In this document: positions 33,526 through 42,806 of the stretch, in pieces | Numbering within the stretch: position 1 is the stretch's first letter | How the letters are laid out: each line of letters starts with the position of its first letter | Source of the DNA: Planctomycetota bacterium | Lineage (GTDB): Bacteria; Planctomycetota; UBA8742; UBA2392 | NCBI GenBank assembly: GCA_015075515.1 | Contig: JABTUE010000002.1 | Location: 597,478 to 661,477, forward strand | Direction: 5' to 3' | DNA: 64,000 bases | Translations under genes and position numbers: made by a program | The notes under the pieces: generated by a model | What the model was told of the DNA's origin: nothing | Database searches by the model: none | The model's input: the letters and a program-made list of their open reading frames with translations, nothing else

Positions 33526-34863
33526 TCACTTCTCACAGGCACCGGCCACACGTCCGGCGCGCTTTGCGCCCGCGAGGTCGGTTTCCACTTTGGGTTCGCT
33601 GTCCGCGGCGCCGACCAGAGGCGACCCCGCGGCCGGGCGGGCGTCGCGCCGCGCGGCGTCCCAGGTCAGGCCGGCAAAATCCTCAAGACCGCGGCCCTTG
33701 ACGAAACCGGCGCCGGCGCCGCTGACACTGCCGAACACCACGTTGCCGCGCAGATCCACACCCTGACTGCCGCCGGAAAACTGAATCGCCGCGCCCTCGC
33801 TGTAGACGGCGTTGTTGGCAAAAACCATGCCTTCGCGGGCGCTCCACGAGTTCAGCTTTGCGCCCAGTTTGCGGCTCACAATCGTGTTGTGAACCACAAC
33901 CAGATTCACCGACTTGCCCTGGTGGTCGTGGCTGGCAAAGCCCGCGTTGCCGCCGTTCAGCAGAAGGTTGTTGCGCACCACGGCCTCACCCTGCACCTGC
34001 ATGACGTTGTCGCCGCTGTTCCAGCAGGTGTTGCGTTCAATGATGTTCGGGCGTTCGCCGCCGGTGCCGTAGGCGATGATGCACGGGTACGCGGTATCGT
34101 GCACGGTGTTTTCGGCAATCCGGTTGCCGAAGCTGCCCTGCTTGACCTCAATGCCATCGCCCTGGGTGACCTTGTCGCCGCCGATGTCGTGAATGTGATT
34201 CAGCGCGATCACGCTGTCGCGCATTTTTACCTTGCCGTCGTTGGCGCCCAGGTACATGCCCTCGCCGGTGCCGCTGGTTCGGCTGATGTCGTTGCGCGTG
34301 AGAAACAGCCGCGCGGTGTCGCGGGTGTTGGCGCTTATGGCAACTTCGCCGGTGTCGTAAAACCGGCAGCGATCCACCCACACGTCCTCGCAATCATGCA
34401 GACGCAGGCCGTGGCTGCCGCCGGTGATCTCCAGCCCGCGCAGGCACAGAAAGCGCGCCGGCGCTGCGCCGCCCACGTTCAACACGTTCTGTCTGGCATC
34501 GGGCCGTGTGATCACGACCCTGGCTGGTTCGCCCTTGCTCTCGGCGGCCGTCACCCAGACCGGCGCCTTTTCGGTGCCCGCGACGTTCAGTTCAAACATG
34601 CCCCCGGCCAGGCTGTAGGTTCCGGCCTCAATCACCAGACAGTCGCCTGCTTTCAGGGCAACCAGCGCGGTCTTGAGGGCAGCGCCGTTCTGTTCGGGTG
34701 TCTGTTTGGCGTTGTAGGCGTGCTGGACCGTGCGTAACGGTTTGACCGCCGCCCAGGCCGGGTCATAGGGCGACCGTTCGTCCTTTTTGCGCTGCGCCCC
34801 GGCGACGGGCACCAACGCCGGCACAAGGCAGACCAACACCAGCATGAAGGCCGCAACGCGCAT
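33526..34863 (-). CDS. Secreted right-handed beta-helix protein
   Basis: The ATG at 34863 (preceded by GGGAGAATTC) gives 445 residues, starting with signal peptide MRVAAFMLVLVCLVPALVPVAGA. The body shows beta-helix turns: LCLRGLEITGGSHGLRLHDC, VWVDRCRFYDTGEVAISANT, RNDISRTSGTGEGMYLG, and ENTVHDTAYPCIIAYG. These match the parallel beta-helix repeats of carbohydrate-active or surface proteins. No obvious catalytic set is seen. It differs from the 19723 protein by lacking the DUF1565 opening. It lies between an amine oxidase and, divergently, P5C dehydrogenase, and is probably monocistronic. Confidence 0.83.
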   Translation of the reverse strand: MRVAAFMLVLVCLVPALVPVAGAQRKKDERSPYDPAWAAVKPLRTVQHAYNAKQTPEQNGAALKTALVALKAGDCLVIEAGTYSLAGGMFELNVAGTEKAPVWVTAAESKGEPARVVITRPDARQNVLNVGGAAPARFLCLRGLEITGGSHGLRLHDCEDVWVDRCRFYDTGEVAISANTRDTARLFLTRNDISRTSGTGEGMYLGANDGKVKMRDSVIALNHIHDIGGDKVTQGDGIEVKQGSFGNRIAENTVHDTAYPCIIAYGTGGERPNIIERNTCWNSGDNVMQVQGEAVVRNNLLLNGGNAGFASHDHQGKSVNLVVVHNTIVSRKLGAKLNSWSAREGMVFANNAVYSEGAAIQFSGGSQGVDLRGNVVFGSVSGAGAGFVKGRGLEDFAGLTWDAARRDARPAAGSPLVGAADSEPKVETDLAGAKRAGRVAGACEK

Positions 34864-34924
34864 GAATTCTCCCGGTGTTCGGGGTAGTAACCCCGCCGGG
34901 CAACCCAAGGTCAGGAAAAATGGA

Positions 34925-34970
34925 CCGCAGGCTTCCAGTCCGCAAGAACAGGCGGGCTGGAAAGCCCGTT
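34925..34970. repeat. REP-like palindromic element
   Basis: Two arms, GGCTTCCAGTCCGC (34930-34943) and GCGGGCTGGAAAGCC (34952-34966), pair nearly perfectly around an 8-base loop. Similar AGGCTGGAAGCC cores recur at 36.6 and 40.5 kb. A RAYT transposase gene is present at 60935. Confidence 0.65.
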
Positions 34971-34978
34971 TCACGGGG

Positions 34979-35006
34979 TTGCCCCGGGGTAACCCGTCGC
35001 TAAAGT
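34979..35006 (+). promoter_or_regulatory. Possible promoter of P5C dehydrogenase
   Basis: TTGCCC (34979-34984) and TAAAGT (35001-35006) are 16 bases apart; the -10 box is followed 25 bases later by the ATG at 35031. The -35 match is four of six. Confidence 0.5.
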
Positions 35007-35030
35007 CGCGCCTCCGAACCGGAGAATCTC

Positions 35031-36590
35031 ATGCCCACGCCCTTTGTGAACGAGCCGATCACCACCGTCTGGACCGAGGAACGCAGAAAGTCCATGCACG
35101 CGGCCTTTGTGAAGGTGCGCGAACGCGCCGGCCAGGTTCGGCCGCTGTGGATCAACGGCGAACACGACCACGACGGTGAAACCATCGAGTCCTACAACCC
35201 CAGCAACCACAAAGAGATGCTGGGCCGCATCATTAAGGCCAACAAGGAAATCGCCGCCCGCGCCGTCGAACAGGCCCACGACCGGTTCATGAACTACTGG
35301 CGCAAGACCGACCCTGCCATGCGCGCCCGCCTGCTGCTGCGTGTGGCCGGCCTGATCCGCAAGTACCGCGACGAATTCAACGCCTACCTGGTGCTTGAGG
35401 CCGGCAAAAGCTGGACCGAGGCCGACGGTGACACCGCCGAAGCCATTGATTTCTGCGAGTTTTACGCCCGCGAATGCATCCGGCTTCAGGTGGACCGCCA
35501 GCCGCTGACGGACATCCCCGGCGAGGATAACAACCTGTATTACATCCCCATGGGCGTGTGCGCCGTGATTCCGCCCTGGAACTTCCCGCTGGCGATTCTG
35601 GTCGGCATGACCACCGCCGCGCTGGTTTCCGGCAACACGGTTGTCCTCAAGCCCGCCAGCGTCACGCCCTTGGTGGCCGCGCGGTTTGTCGAAGTACTCG
35701 AAGAAGCCGGGCTGCCCGGCGGCGTGCTCAACTTCATTCCCGGCGGCGGCAGCGACGTGGGCAACACGATCGTTGAGCACCCGCTGACGCGCGTGGTGGC
35801 GTTTACCGGCAGCAAACAGGTCGGCCTTGGCATCCAGAAGACCTGCGGCACCGTCGTGCCGGGCCAGGTGTGGCTCAAGCGCGCGATCCTGGAAATGGGC
35901 GGCAAGGACGCGATTCTGGTGGACGAAGGCAGCGATTACGAAGACGCCGCCCAGGCCATTGTCAGCAGCGCCTTTGGCTATCAGGGCCAGAAGTGCAGCG
36001 CCTGTTCGCGTGCGATTCTGGTCGGCGAGGCCTACGACAAGGTCGCGCCGCGCGTGGTGGAACTGACCCAGAAAATCAAAATGGGCAACGTGGAAGACCC
36101 CGCCAACTGGATGGGCCCGGTGATTGATGGCAGCGCCCAGAAGTCCATCATGCAGTACATCGTGATCGGTATGAAAGAGGGCAAGATCCTGACCGGCGGC
36201 AAACAGGGTGACCCGGCCGGATTTTTCATCGAGCCCACCATCTTTGGCGAAGTGAACCCCGACGCGCGCATCCACTGCGAGGAAATCTTCGGCCCGGTGC
36301 TGGCGCTGTTGCGCGCCAAGAACTTCGAACAGGGCCTGGATATCGTCAACAGCACCGAATACGGCCTGACCGGCGCCGTGTATTCACGCGACGTCGAGCA
36401 CCTGGAACTGGCGCGGCGCGACTTTCACTGCGGCAACCTGTACTTCAACCGCAAGTGCACCGGCGCACTGGTGGGCGGCCACCCGTTTGGCGGCTTCAAC
36501 ATGAGCGGTACCGACAGCAAGGCAGGCGGGCGCGACTATCTGCTGCTGTTCACCCAGGCCAAACTGGTCAGCGAAAAAGTACGCTGGTAG
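35031..36590 (+). CDS. pruA: 1-pyrroline-5-carboxylate dehydrogenase (L-glutamate gamma-semialdehyde dehydrogenase)
   Basis: This is a 519-residue aldehyde dehydrogenase of the stand-alone P5CDH type. Motifs in order are PPWNFPLAI, FTGSKQVG (NAD loop), the general-base Glu288 in LEMGGKD and nucleophile Cys322 in GYQGQKCSACS. The C-terminus has EEIFGPVLALL and GHPFGGFNMSGTDSK. Glu288 and Cys322 fall at the same numbers I recall for the Thermus enzyme. It oxidises glutamate semialdehyde to glutamate with NAD in proline and arginine catabolism. No proline dehydrogenase gene lies nearby. The start follows CGGAGAATCTC. The closest alternative would be a related ALDH, but the P5CDH-type N-terminus is convincing. 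Confidence 0.92.
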   Translation: MPTPFVNEPITTVWTEERRKSMHAAFVKVRERAGQVRPLWINGEHDHDGETIESYNPSNHKEMLGRIIKANKEIAARAVEQAHDRFMNYWRKTDPAMRARLLLRVAGLIRKYRDEFNAYLVLEAGKSWTEADGDTAEAIDFCEFYARECIRLQVDRQPLTDIPGEDNNLYYIPMGVCAVIPPWNFPLAILVGMTTAALVSGNTVVLKPASVTPLVAARFVEVLEEAGLPGGVLNFIPGGGSDVGNTIVEHPLTRVVAFTGSKQVGLGIQKTCGTVVPGQVWLKRAILEMGGKDAILVDEGSDYEDAAQAIVSSAFGYQGQKCSACSRAILVGEAYDKVAPRVVELTQKIKMGNVEDPANWMGPVIDGSAQKSIMQYIVIGMKEGKILTGGKQGDPAGFFIEPTIFGEVNPDARIHCEEIFGPVLALLRAKNFEQGLDIVNSTEYGLTGAVYSRDVEHLELARRDFHCGNLYFNRKCTGALVGGHPFGGFNMSGTDSKAGGRDYLLLFTQAKLVSEKVRW

Positions 36591-36615
36591 GGATCGCGGG
36601 TGCCCCGTCCGCGGC

Positions 36616-36650
36616 AGTCCGCGGGGAAGGCTGGAAGCCGGCTCGGCTTC
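36616..36650. repeat. REP-like palindromic element
   Basis: AGTCCGCGG is followed by AGGCTGGAAGCC (as at 40.5 kb) and then the hairpin GAAGCCG-GCT-CGGCTTC (36634-36650). It sits 26 bases after the P5C dehydrogenase stop. Confidence 0.55.
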
Positions 36651-36684
36651 GGCGTAGCATTGTCGCACTCCTTCGAGGTCACCC

Positions 36685-38280
36685 ATGCGCGCCTGTCTGC
36701 TGGCCTGCGTTTTCGTGCTTGCCGCGTCACTGCACGCCGAAACTTTCTTTGTTGACCCGCTCAATGGCAAGGCCGGCAACCCCGGCACCAAGGCCGCGCC
36801 CTGGCGCACCCTGCAGGAAGTTGTGGATTCCGGCGGCCTGCGCGCTGTCAAGCCCGGCGACACAATTGCGTTGAAAAGCGGCTTTCACGGCCGCGTCGTG
36901 ATTGCCGGCGACAACACCGATTTCATCACCATTGCCGCCGACGAAGGCGCCCGCCCGCGCCTGAGCTATTTCGAAATCACCCAGGGTTCCAAGTGGCGCG
37001 TGCGCGGCCTGACTGTCAGCGCCAGCTTTGGCGAGCCCTACGAAGGCGCGATGCTCAAGTTCGCCGACGGCGGCGCCAGCAGCGAAATCATTGTGGAAGA
37101 CTGCTTTGTTTACAGCACGCTGGACACCAGCAAGTGGGGCGCGAAAGAGTGGATGGCCGCAAACTCCGGCATCACCATGGGCCGCCACGGCAAGGGCCAT
37201 GTGGTGCGCAACTGCTACGTGTTCAACACGCGCTTTGGCATTGCCCTGTGCGCCGAAAACTCGATCTGCGAAGGCAACGTGGTTTCGCACTTCTCCGCCG
37301 ACGGCATCCGCGTGACCCGCGACGGCCAGCTGGTACAGCACAACGTGATCCGCAACATCTACGTCAGCGACGACGACGGCGACAAGAACCACGACGACGC
37401 CATCCAGTGCTTTCTGTTCAACGTGGGCACCGGCACCGTGCGCAACGTGACCATCCGCGAAAATCTTGTCGTCATGCGCGAAAGCGAAGACCAGAAACTC
37501 AAGGCCAACATGCAGGGCATTGGTTTCTTTGACGGCCCGCTGATCGGCTTCACCGTCGAAGGCAACGTGATCAACACCAGCCATTGGCACGGTGTATCAC
37601 TGTTCGACGCGCAAGATTGCACGATCCGGAACAACGTGTGTTACACCCAATGGCAGGCCGAAAAACTTCGCCCCTGGGTCATGCTGGGAACCAAGAACAA
37701 GGGCGAGGTCAAGGGCAACACAGTTACCGGCAACTACGCCTACACCTTTGACCTGAAAAACGACAAGGGCGTGACAGCCAGGGACAACAACCCCGTCACC
37801 GAAGAAATCCACACCAAGCGCCAGGCCGAACTGCTGGCGCTGATCGAGAAGAAGTACGGCAAGACCGTGCCGGCGGCTGGTTTCAAACGGCTGGGACTGG
37901 AACGGGTAAAATGGATTGAAGGCACCGCAAGCGCCGACGGCCAGCGCATTGAGGCCATTGACGCCGCCCTGAACCAAGGCCGCCCGGTGGTGCTGTACCT
38001 CTACAAGGCCACCGAGAAAGCCGCAGAAAAGTTTGAGCGCGAAACCCTCGAAGACGCCGCCGTGAACGAACAACTGGACCACGCCACCGGCATCCGCATC
38101 AACGTGGACGACCTCAGCCGCGACCTCAAGAAGAAATATGGTCTTGGCTCCAAACCACCCGCCATCATCATTCTCAAACCCGACGGCACACCCGTATGGG
38201 ACGCCGCCGGCCCCACGGCCAAACAACTCGCCAAGCAGTTGCAGGCAGCAAGAGGAGAAGTGGACAAAGGCGGTGGTTAG
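36685..38280 (+). CDS. Secreted beta-helix protein with C-terminal thioredoxin-like domain
   Basis: This 531-residue protein starts after GAGGTCACCC. Signal peptide MRACLLACVFVLAASLHAE leads into FFVDPLNGKAGNPGTKAAPW, a DUF1565-like opening, then beta-helix turns such as VEDCFVYSTLDTSKWGAKEW, VRNCYVFNTRFGIAL and IRNNVCYTQWQAEKL up to about residue 370. From about 405 onwards a thioredoxin-like fold can be read: RPVVLYLYKAT, then ETLEDAAVNEQLDHATGIRI, KYGLGSKPPAIIILKPDG. The usual CxxC is absent, so it is unlikely to be redox-active. It overlaps the convergent 38277 gene by four bases. This fusion is unusual. Confidence 0.8.
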   Translation: MRACLLACVFVLAASLHAETFFVDPLNGKAGNPGTKAAPWRTLQEVVDSGGLRAVKPGDTIALKSGFHGRVVIAGDNTDFITIAADEGARPRLSYFEITQGSKWRVRGLTVSASFGEPYEGAMLKFADGGASSEIIVEDCFVYSTLDTSKWGAKEWMAANSGITMGRHGKGHVVRNCYVFNTRFGIALCAENSICEGNVVSHFSADGIRVTRDGQLVQHNVIRNIYVSDDDGDKNHDDAIQCFLFNVGTGTVRNVTIRENLVVMRESEDQKLKANMQGIGFFDGPLIGFTVEGNVINTSHWHGVSLFDAQDCTIRNNVCYTQWQAEKLRPWVMLGTKNKGEVKGNTVTGNYAYTFDLKNDKGVTARDNNPVTEEIHTKRQAELLALIEKKYGKTVPAAGFKRLGLERVKWIEGTASADGQRIEAIDAALNQGRPVVLYLYKATEKAAEKFERETLEDAAVNEQLDHATGIRINVDDLSRDLKKKYGLGSKPPAIIILKPDGTPVWDAAGPTAKQLAKQLQAARGEVDKGGG

Positions 38281-40466
38281 GGCGCCTCAGGGTGCGGCAG
38301 AGAGCGGCGGCGGAAGAACAATGGCGCGAAGGCCAGCAACGACAGCAGGCCGCCCGCGCCTGCGGTGCAGCCTCCGCCTCCCCCACCGCCTCCGCCGGAA
38401 CCGCCTGTACCCGGGCCGGGGCCTCCGCCTGCGGCTGTCACAGTGATGGCGAATGCGCCGTTGTCGGTCGTCGGCGTGGGGCTGGTGCTGTCGGTGACTG
38501 TCACACTGAAGTTGAACGTGCCCGCGACCACGTCGCCGGGTGCCGCTGTCAGTGCGCCGGTGAGGCTCATGGCCCACCCCGCGGGCAGGCCGGTGGCGTT
38601 CCATGTGTACGGGGCCGTACCGCCGCTGGCTGTGAACTGCACGTTGAGAGCCGCGTTGGCGGCAACATTCGGCAGCGGCGAGCTGGTGGTGATGCTAACG
38701 CCGCTGCCGCTTCCTCCCCCCGGGGATTGCTCCATCAGCCACGCGAAGCTGTTGCTGGTGCGGTATTCCCAGCCGTACTTCCGCCACGGCGTCACACGAT
38801 AGGCCGTGTTGCCGCTGGCAGGGCCGGTCGGGCGGATCCAGTAGGTCACGGCGGCGTCGTAGGTGTTGTACAGGTTCTGGGCCATGGTCTTGTGCGCGGC
38901 GTCGGGCTGGCCTGTCAGTTCGCTGAAGTACCAGGCCCAGGCCAGCGCGCCGGCGACATCCAGGGCGTGCTCGGCGTCGCCGCCGCTGCGCATGTCGGTG
39001 GTTCCGTTGTACTGCACCAGATAGCTGGCGTAGTAACGCAAGCCGCCGCCGTAGCTGTGTGAGGTATCGCTGAGACAGGCGTTGCGGATGAACACCCCCA
39101 TGCGCCGCACAAACGCCGCGATGTTCGCGTCTTCGGTAAACGCATAGGCCCGCACCATGGCGTCCACCACCAGCGCGCTCATCCACGGTGACGCAAGATA
39201 CGCGCCGCTGGTGCCCTCGCTGTGCTGGGCGCCGGTGTGGTACAGGCCGCCGTCAATGCGGCCAGTGGAGGGAATGGCCCCGCCGGCGCCGTTCTGGTGC
39301 CAGATGAAATGGCCGGTCTGGGTGCCCACGCGGGTGCGGGCGTTGGCGTCACCGGTAACTTCGTAATGCACCAGGTTGGCAATGATGCGGTACGACGTGT
39401 GGCGCTCGGTCCAGAAGCCGGTGCCGGCGCTCCACTGCGTGTTCATGCCGTTGGTTTCGTGGCACTGGGCGACCCATGTGATCGGGTCGAACATGTCGGG
39501 ATCACCCGTGATCCAGTACTGCAACGCCAGACACTCGTTGTAGACGTACTTGGTATCAATACTGGCCGGGTTGGGGCTGACCAGACTGAAGCCGCCCAGA
39601 CCGCTGGCGGGCGAAACGCCGGGTGCGTACAGCTTGCCCTTGTAGAAGCCGGTGTTGCGAACGGCCTCGCGCAGGTGTTTGAAGTTGCCGCTGCGCAGGT
39701 ACAGGGCGAACATGCTTGCGCCGCGGTCGTACAGCCACGGTTCGCTCTGGTTGCGGAAGTCGCACTGGTTGGCGGCGCTGACGTTGGGATCGTCTTCGTT
39801 GATCAGGCTGAAAAAGAAGTTGTGCTGGGCGTGATCCAGTTCGTTGTAGCCGGCAAAGGTACCGTTCTTGATCGTGGTCGGGTCTTCGCGGGTGTTGCTG
39901 ACGCCGCTGTAGAACGGCTTGACGCGGCGGGCGCCCAGCACGCCGTGACCCAGATAGCCTTTGGGCAGCACCGCAAACACGTTGGGTTCCCACACCTGAT
40001 CGGCGGCCTGCCACGGCGCGGTGGTCACCTGGTGCCAGCCGTTGCGCACGGGGGTGAGTGTGGCCACGTTCTGGGTGCGGGCCGTGACACCCCACTGGAT
40101 GGTGACATCCTGGCTGTTGGGGTATGTGACGCTGAACGTGAACGAAAACTGCACCCGGGCCACACGCACGCTCTGGCTGTCAACGGCCGCGTTGGTGGTA
40201 TGCCGCCAGGGCGTAAGCTGTTCCACAAAAGCCGGAATCTCGCTGGCCCCGTTGAGCACACGCAGCGTCGAAAGTTGGGCCTGTGTGATCGAGCCGCGCG
40301 GGAACGGAAAGCCCAGCGTGACCAGTTGCGGCGTGCCGGTGGGGATGCCTTCGGTGGGATGCAGCCTGACCGTGACACTGCCGCTGGATTGGGCGGGTGC
40401 AAAGAAGGGTTCGATTGCCGAAAGCGTGCTCGCAAACAGCAATCCCAGCAGCAGGGCAAGGCGCAT
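38277..40466 (-). CDS. Secreted toroid-like protein with Ig-like domain and Cys/TM C-terminal anchor
   Basis: The ATG at 40466, after GGGGGAACC, gives 729 residues; longer frames run antisense into acs. Signal peptide MRLALLLGLLFASTLSA is followed by a beta-rich domain (about 20-170), then a helical region (180-570) with RYYASYLVQYN, AWAWYFSELTG and LNYTYD-like helices that suggest an alpha/alpha toroid, as in glycoside-active or lyase enzymes. A He_PIG-type Ig domain follows (ASGGTAPYTWNATGLPAGW). The end is nine Gly, Cys, Thr-Ala, a hydrophobic segment and FRRR, the same sorting pattern as in the 28091 protein. The catalytic activity is unknown; polysaccharide processing is a reasonable guess. 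Confidence 0.78.
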   Translation of the reverse strand: MRLALLLGLLFASTLSAIEPFFAPAQSSGSVTVRLHPTEGIPTGTPQLVTLGFPFPRGSITQAQLSTLRVLNGASEIPAFVEQLTPWRHTTNAAVDSQSVRVARVQFSFTFSVTYPNSQDVTIQWGVTARTQNVATLTPVRNGWHQVTTAPWQAADQVWEPNVFAVLPKGYLGHGVLGARRVKPFYSGVSNTREDPTTIKNGTFAGYNELDHAQHNFFFSLINEDDPNVSAANQCDFRNQSEPWLYDRGASMFALYLRSGNFKHLREAVRNTGFYKGKLYAPGVSPASGLGGFSLVSPNPASIDTKYVYNECLALQYWITGDPDMFDPITWVAQCHETNGMNTQWSAGTGFWTERHTSYRIIANLVHYEVTGDANARTRVGTQTGHFIWHQNGAGGAIPSTGRIDGGLYHTGAQHSEGTSGAYLASPWMSALVVDAMVRAYAFTEDANIAAFVRRMGVFIRNACLSDTSHSYGGGLRYYASYLVQYNGTTDMRSGGDAEHALDVAGALAWAWYFSELTGQPDAAHKTMAQNLYNTYDAAVTYWIRPTGPASGNTAYRVTPWRKYGWEYRTSNSFAWLMEQSPGGGSGSGVSITTSSPLPNVAANAALNVQFTASGGTAPYTWNATGLPAGWAMSLTGALTAAPGDVVAGTFNFSVTVTDSTSPTPTTDNGAFAITVTAAGGGPGPGTGGSGGGGGGGGGCTAGAGGLLSLLAFAPLFFRRRSLPHPEAP

Positions 40467-40536
40467 GGTTCCCCCGTCGTTGGCGTCACACCCCGGATGC
40501 ACGGGGGTGCCAGATGGGGTCAAACTTTTCGGGCCG

Positions 40537-40572
40537 GAAGTCCGCGGCGCGCCATGCAGGCTGGAAGCCTGC
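40537..40572. repeat. REP-like palindromic element
   Basis: AAGTCCGCGG precedes the palindrome GCAGGCT-GGA-AGCCTGC (40556-40572), the clearest REP-type core in the window, located in the divergent spacer between the toroid-like protein and acs. Confidence 0.65.
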
Positions 40573-40595
40573 ACCACATTTCCTAACTTGCCCCC

Positions 40596-42533
40596 ATGGA
40601 ACCGCCGAAACCTGAGATTGCCGCGCGCGCCCTGGTGCGCTCGCTGAACCATTACCGTGAACTCTATGCCGAGTCCATCAACGACCCGCTTGGGTTCTGG
40701 GGCAAGGTTGCACGGCGGCTGGACTGGTTCTCGCCACCCCTGAGCACCGGGCGCTGGGACTATCACCGTGTGGACTTTGCCTGGTACGAAGGCGGCAGGC
40801 TCAACGCGGCCTGGAACTGCCTTGACCGCCACCTGCCCCTGCGTGGCGACAAAGACGCCATCATCTGGGCCAAGGACGAACCGGGCCAGTACGAACGCAT
40901 CAGCTACCGCCGGCTGCACCATGAGGTCGGCCGCGTCGCCAACGTGCTGAAGCACCACGGCGTGCGCAAGGGCGACCGGGTGTGCATCTATTTGCCCATG
41001 ATTCCCGAGCTTGCCTACACCGTGCTGGCCTGCGCGCGCATTGGCGCGGTGCATAGTGTGGTGTTTGCGGGCTTTTCCGCCGAAAGCTTGCGCGACCGCA
41101 TCATAGACGCCCAATGCAAGGTCGTGGTCACCGCCAACGAGGGTTTAAGAGGCGGCCGCAAGATCCCGTTGAAGCAGACCACAGATAAGGCCGTTGATGG
41201 CCTCGACCTGGTAACCACCGTTCTGGTCGCGCGGCGCACGGGGCTGGATTGCCCCATGCGCCCGGGCCGTGACCACTGGCTGGCGGAAGAGATGGACAAA
41301 CAGCGCGGCACCTGCCCCGCCGAAGTGATGGACGCCGAAGATCCTCTGTTTGTGCTGTACACCAGCGGCAGCACCGGCAAGCCCAAGGGCGTGCTGCATA
41401 CCACGGGGGGGTATCTGGTGTACGCCAGTTACACGCATGAACTGGTGTTCGACTGGCGCGAAGACGACATCTATTTCTGCGCCGCCGACGTGGGCTGGGT
41501 CACTGGCCACAGCTATATCCTGTATGGCCCGCTGTGCAACGGCGCCACCACGGTGATGTTTGAATCCACGCCGCTGTACCCCGACGCCGGGCGTTACTGG
41601 CAGATCGTGGACGATCTCAAGGTCAACATCTTCTATACGGCCCCCACTGCCATCCGCGCCCTGATTGCCAGCGGCGAAGAACACCTGTCGCGGTCCAGGC
41701 GCGACAGCCTGCGCGTGCTGGGCAGTGTGGGCGAGCCGATCAACCCCGAAGTATGGCGCTGGTACCACGACAAGGTCGGCCGCAAACGCTGCGCTGTCGT
41801 GGACACCTGGTGGCAGACTGAAACCGGCGGCATCCTGATCACACCGCTGCCCGGGGCCACGCCCTGCAAGCCGGGTTCGGCGACGCTGCCGTTCTTTGGC
41901 TGCGAACCCGTGCTGGTGGACGACCAGGGCCGCGAGATCAGCGGCAACGGCGTATCCGGCAACCTGTGCCTGCGGCGCAGTTGGCCCGGCCAGGCGCGCA
42001 CGATTCTGGGCGACCACGCACGCTTTGCGCAGACCTATTTCAGCACCTACCCCGGCCTGTACTTCACCGGCGACGGCTGCCGCCGCGACGAAGACGGCTA
42101 TTACTGGATCACCGGCCGGGTGGACGACGTGCTGAACGTGTCAGGCCACCGCCTGGGCACGGCCGAAGTGGAAAGCGCGCTGGTGGCCCACGAAAGCGTG
42201 GCGGAAGCCGCCGTGGTGGGCTGCCCCCACGACATCAAGGGCCAGGGGATTTACGCCTACTGCATTCTCAACCCGGGTTACGCCAGGCACGACGAAAACG
42301 ACCTGCGCGGCATGCTGCGTGAAAAGGTGCGCGAGGTGATCGGCCCGATCGCCACGCCGGATGTCATCCAGTTTGTGCCCGGCCTGCCGAAAACCCGCAG
42401 CGGCAAGATCATGCGGCGCATTCTGCGCAAGATCGCCGAGCGCGAGTACACGTCGCTGGGCGACGTCACCACCCTGGCCGACCCCGCCGTGGTGGAACAA
42501 ATCCTGGCCGGCCACAAGGCGCTGGTATCGTAG
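40596..42533 (+). CDS. acs: Acetyl-CoA synthetase
   Basis: This 645-residue AMP-forming synthetase has the family order: the adenylation loop [11 protein letters not shown], the acetate-pocket [10 protein letters not shown] region, WWQTETGG, then [20 protein letters not shown] and the C-terminal catalytic Lys604 in [11 protein letters not shown], which is the usual acetylation site. It converts acetate, ATP and CoA to acetyl-CoA in the cytoplasm. Length and the [10 protein letters not shown]-type segment favour acetyl- over propionyl-CoA synthetase, though Acs and PrpE are close. It is divergent from a secreted toroid-like protein across a REP element. It would feed acetyl-CoA to the thiolase and HADH-ECH pathway found further right. 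Confidence 0.92.
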   Translation: MEPPKPEIAARALVRSLNHYRELYAESINDPLGFWGKVARRLDWFSPPLSTGRWDYHRVDFAWYEGGRLNAAWNCLDRHLPLRGDKDAIIWAKDEPGQYERISYRRLHHEVGRVANVLKHHGVRKGDRVCIYLPMIPELAYTVLACARIGAVHSVVFAGFSAESLRDRIIDAQCKVVVTANEGLRGGRKIPLKQTTDKAVDGLDLVTTVLVARRTGLDCPMRPGRDHWLAEEMDKQRGTCPAEVMDAEDPLFVLYTSGSTGKPKGVLHTTGGYLVYASYTHELVFDWREDDIYFCAADVGWVTGHSYILYGPLCNGATTVMFESTPLYPDAGRYWQIVDDLKVNIFYTAPTAIRALIASGEEHLSRSRRDSLRVLGSVGEPINPEVWRWYHDKVGRKRCAVVDTWWQTETGGILITPLPGATPCKPGSATLPFFGCEPVLVDDQGREISGNGVSGNLCLRRSWPGQARTILGDHARFAQTYFSTYPGLYFTGDGCRRDEDGYYWITGRVDDVLNVSGHRLGTAEVESALVAHESVAEAAVVGCPHDIKGQGIYAYCILNPGYARHDENDLRGMLREKVREVIGPIATPDVIQFVPGLPKTRSGKIMRRILRKIAEREYTSLGDVTTLADPAVVEQILAGHKALVS

Positions 42534-42559
42534 GCTGACGGGGAAACCGCGCGATACAC

Positions 42560-42708
42560 ATGGGTTCTGGCGCTCTTCATTCTGGCCGCGGCCTGCGGCG
42601 ACCAGACCGTCACCAACACGCCCGAGCCGCCGCCCCGGCGCATTCTGCCGAAATGAGGAACCGCCGCCCAACCAGGACGAAATGGAAGCCGCGCTTGCCG
42701 ATCCGTAA
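42560..42708 (+). pseudogene. Frameshifted remnant of a small lipoprotein gene
   Basis: A lipoprotein signal can be read as WVLALFILAAACGDQTVTN from 42561 in the acs frame, but that frame has no start codon. The ATG at 42560 is in another frame. The signal frame stops at 42656 after PRRILPK, while a third frame continues EEPPPNQDEMEAALADP to a stop at 42708. Joining the three frames would make a lipoprotein of about 48 residues. This suggests two frameshifts, by decay or sequencing error. Confidence 0.5.
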
Positions 42709-42806
42709 CCCCGCGACAGCCTTTGCTGCCACGCGACACAGGTTGTGCCTTGCACTGCGCGAAATCGCAACGATGGGCCATACTGACGCCACCACCGGAG
42801 ACCTCC

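Noticed and set aside
40467-41114. 216 extra N-terminal codons of the toroid-like protein
   Set aside because: They are antisense to acs; the ATG at 40466 has a ribosome binding site and a clean signal peptide.
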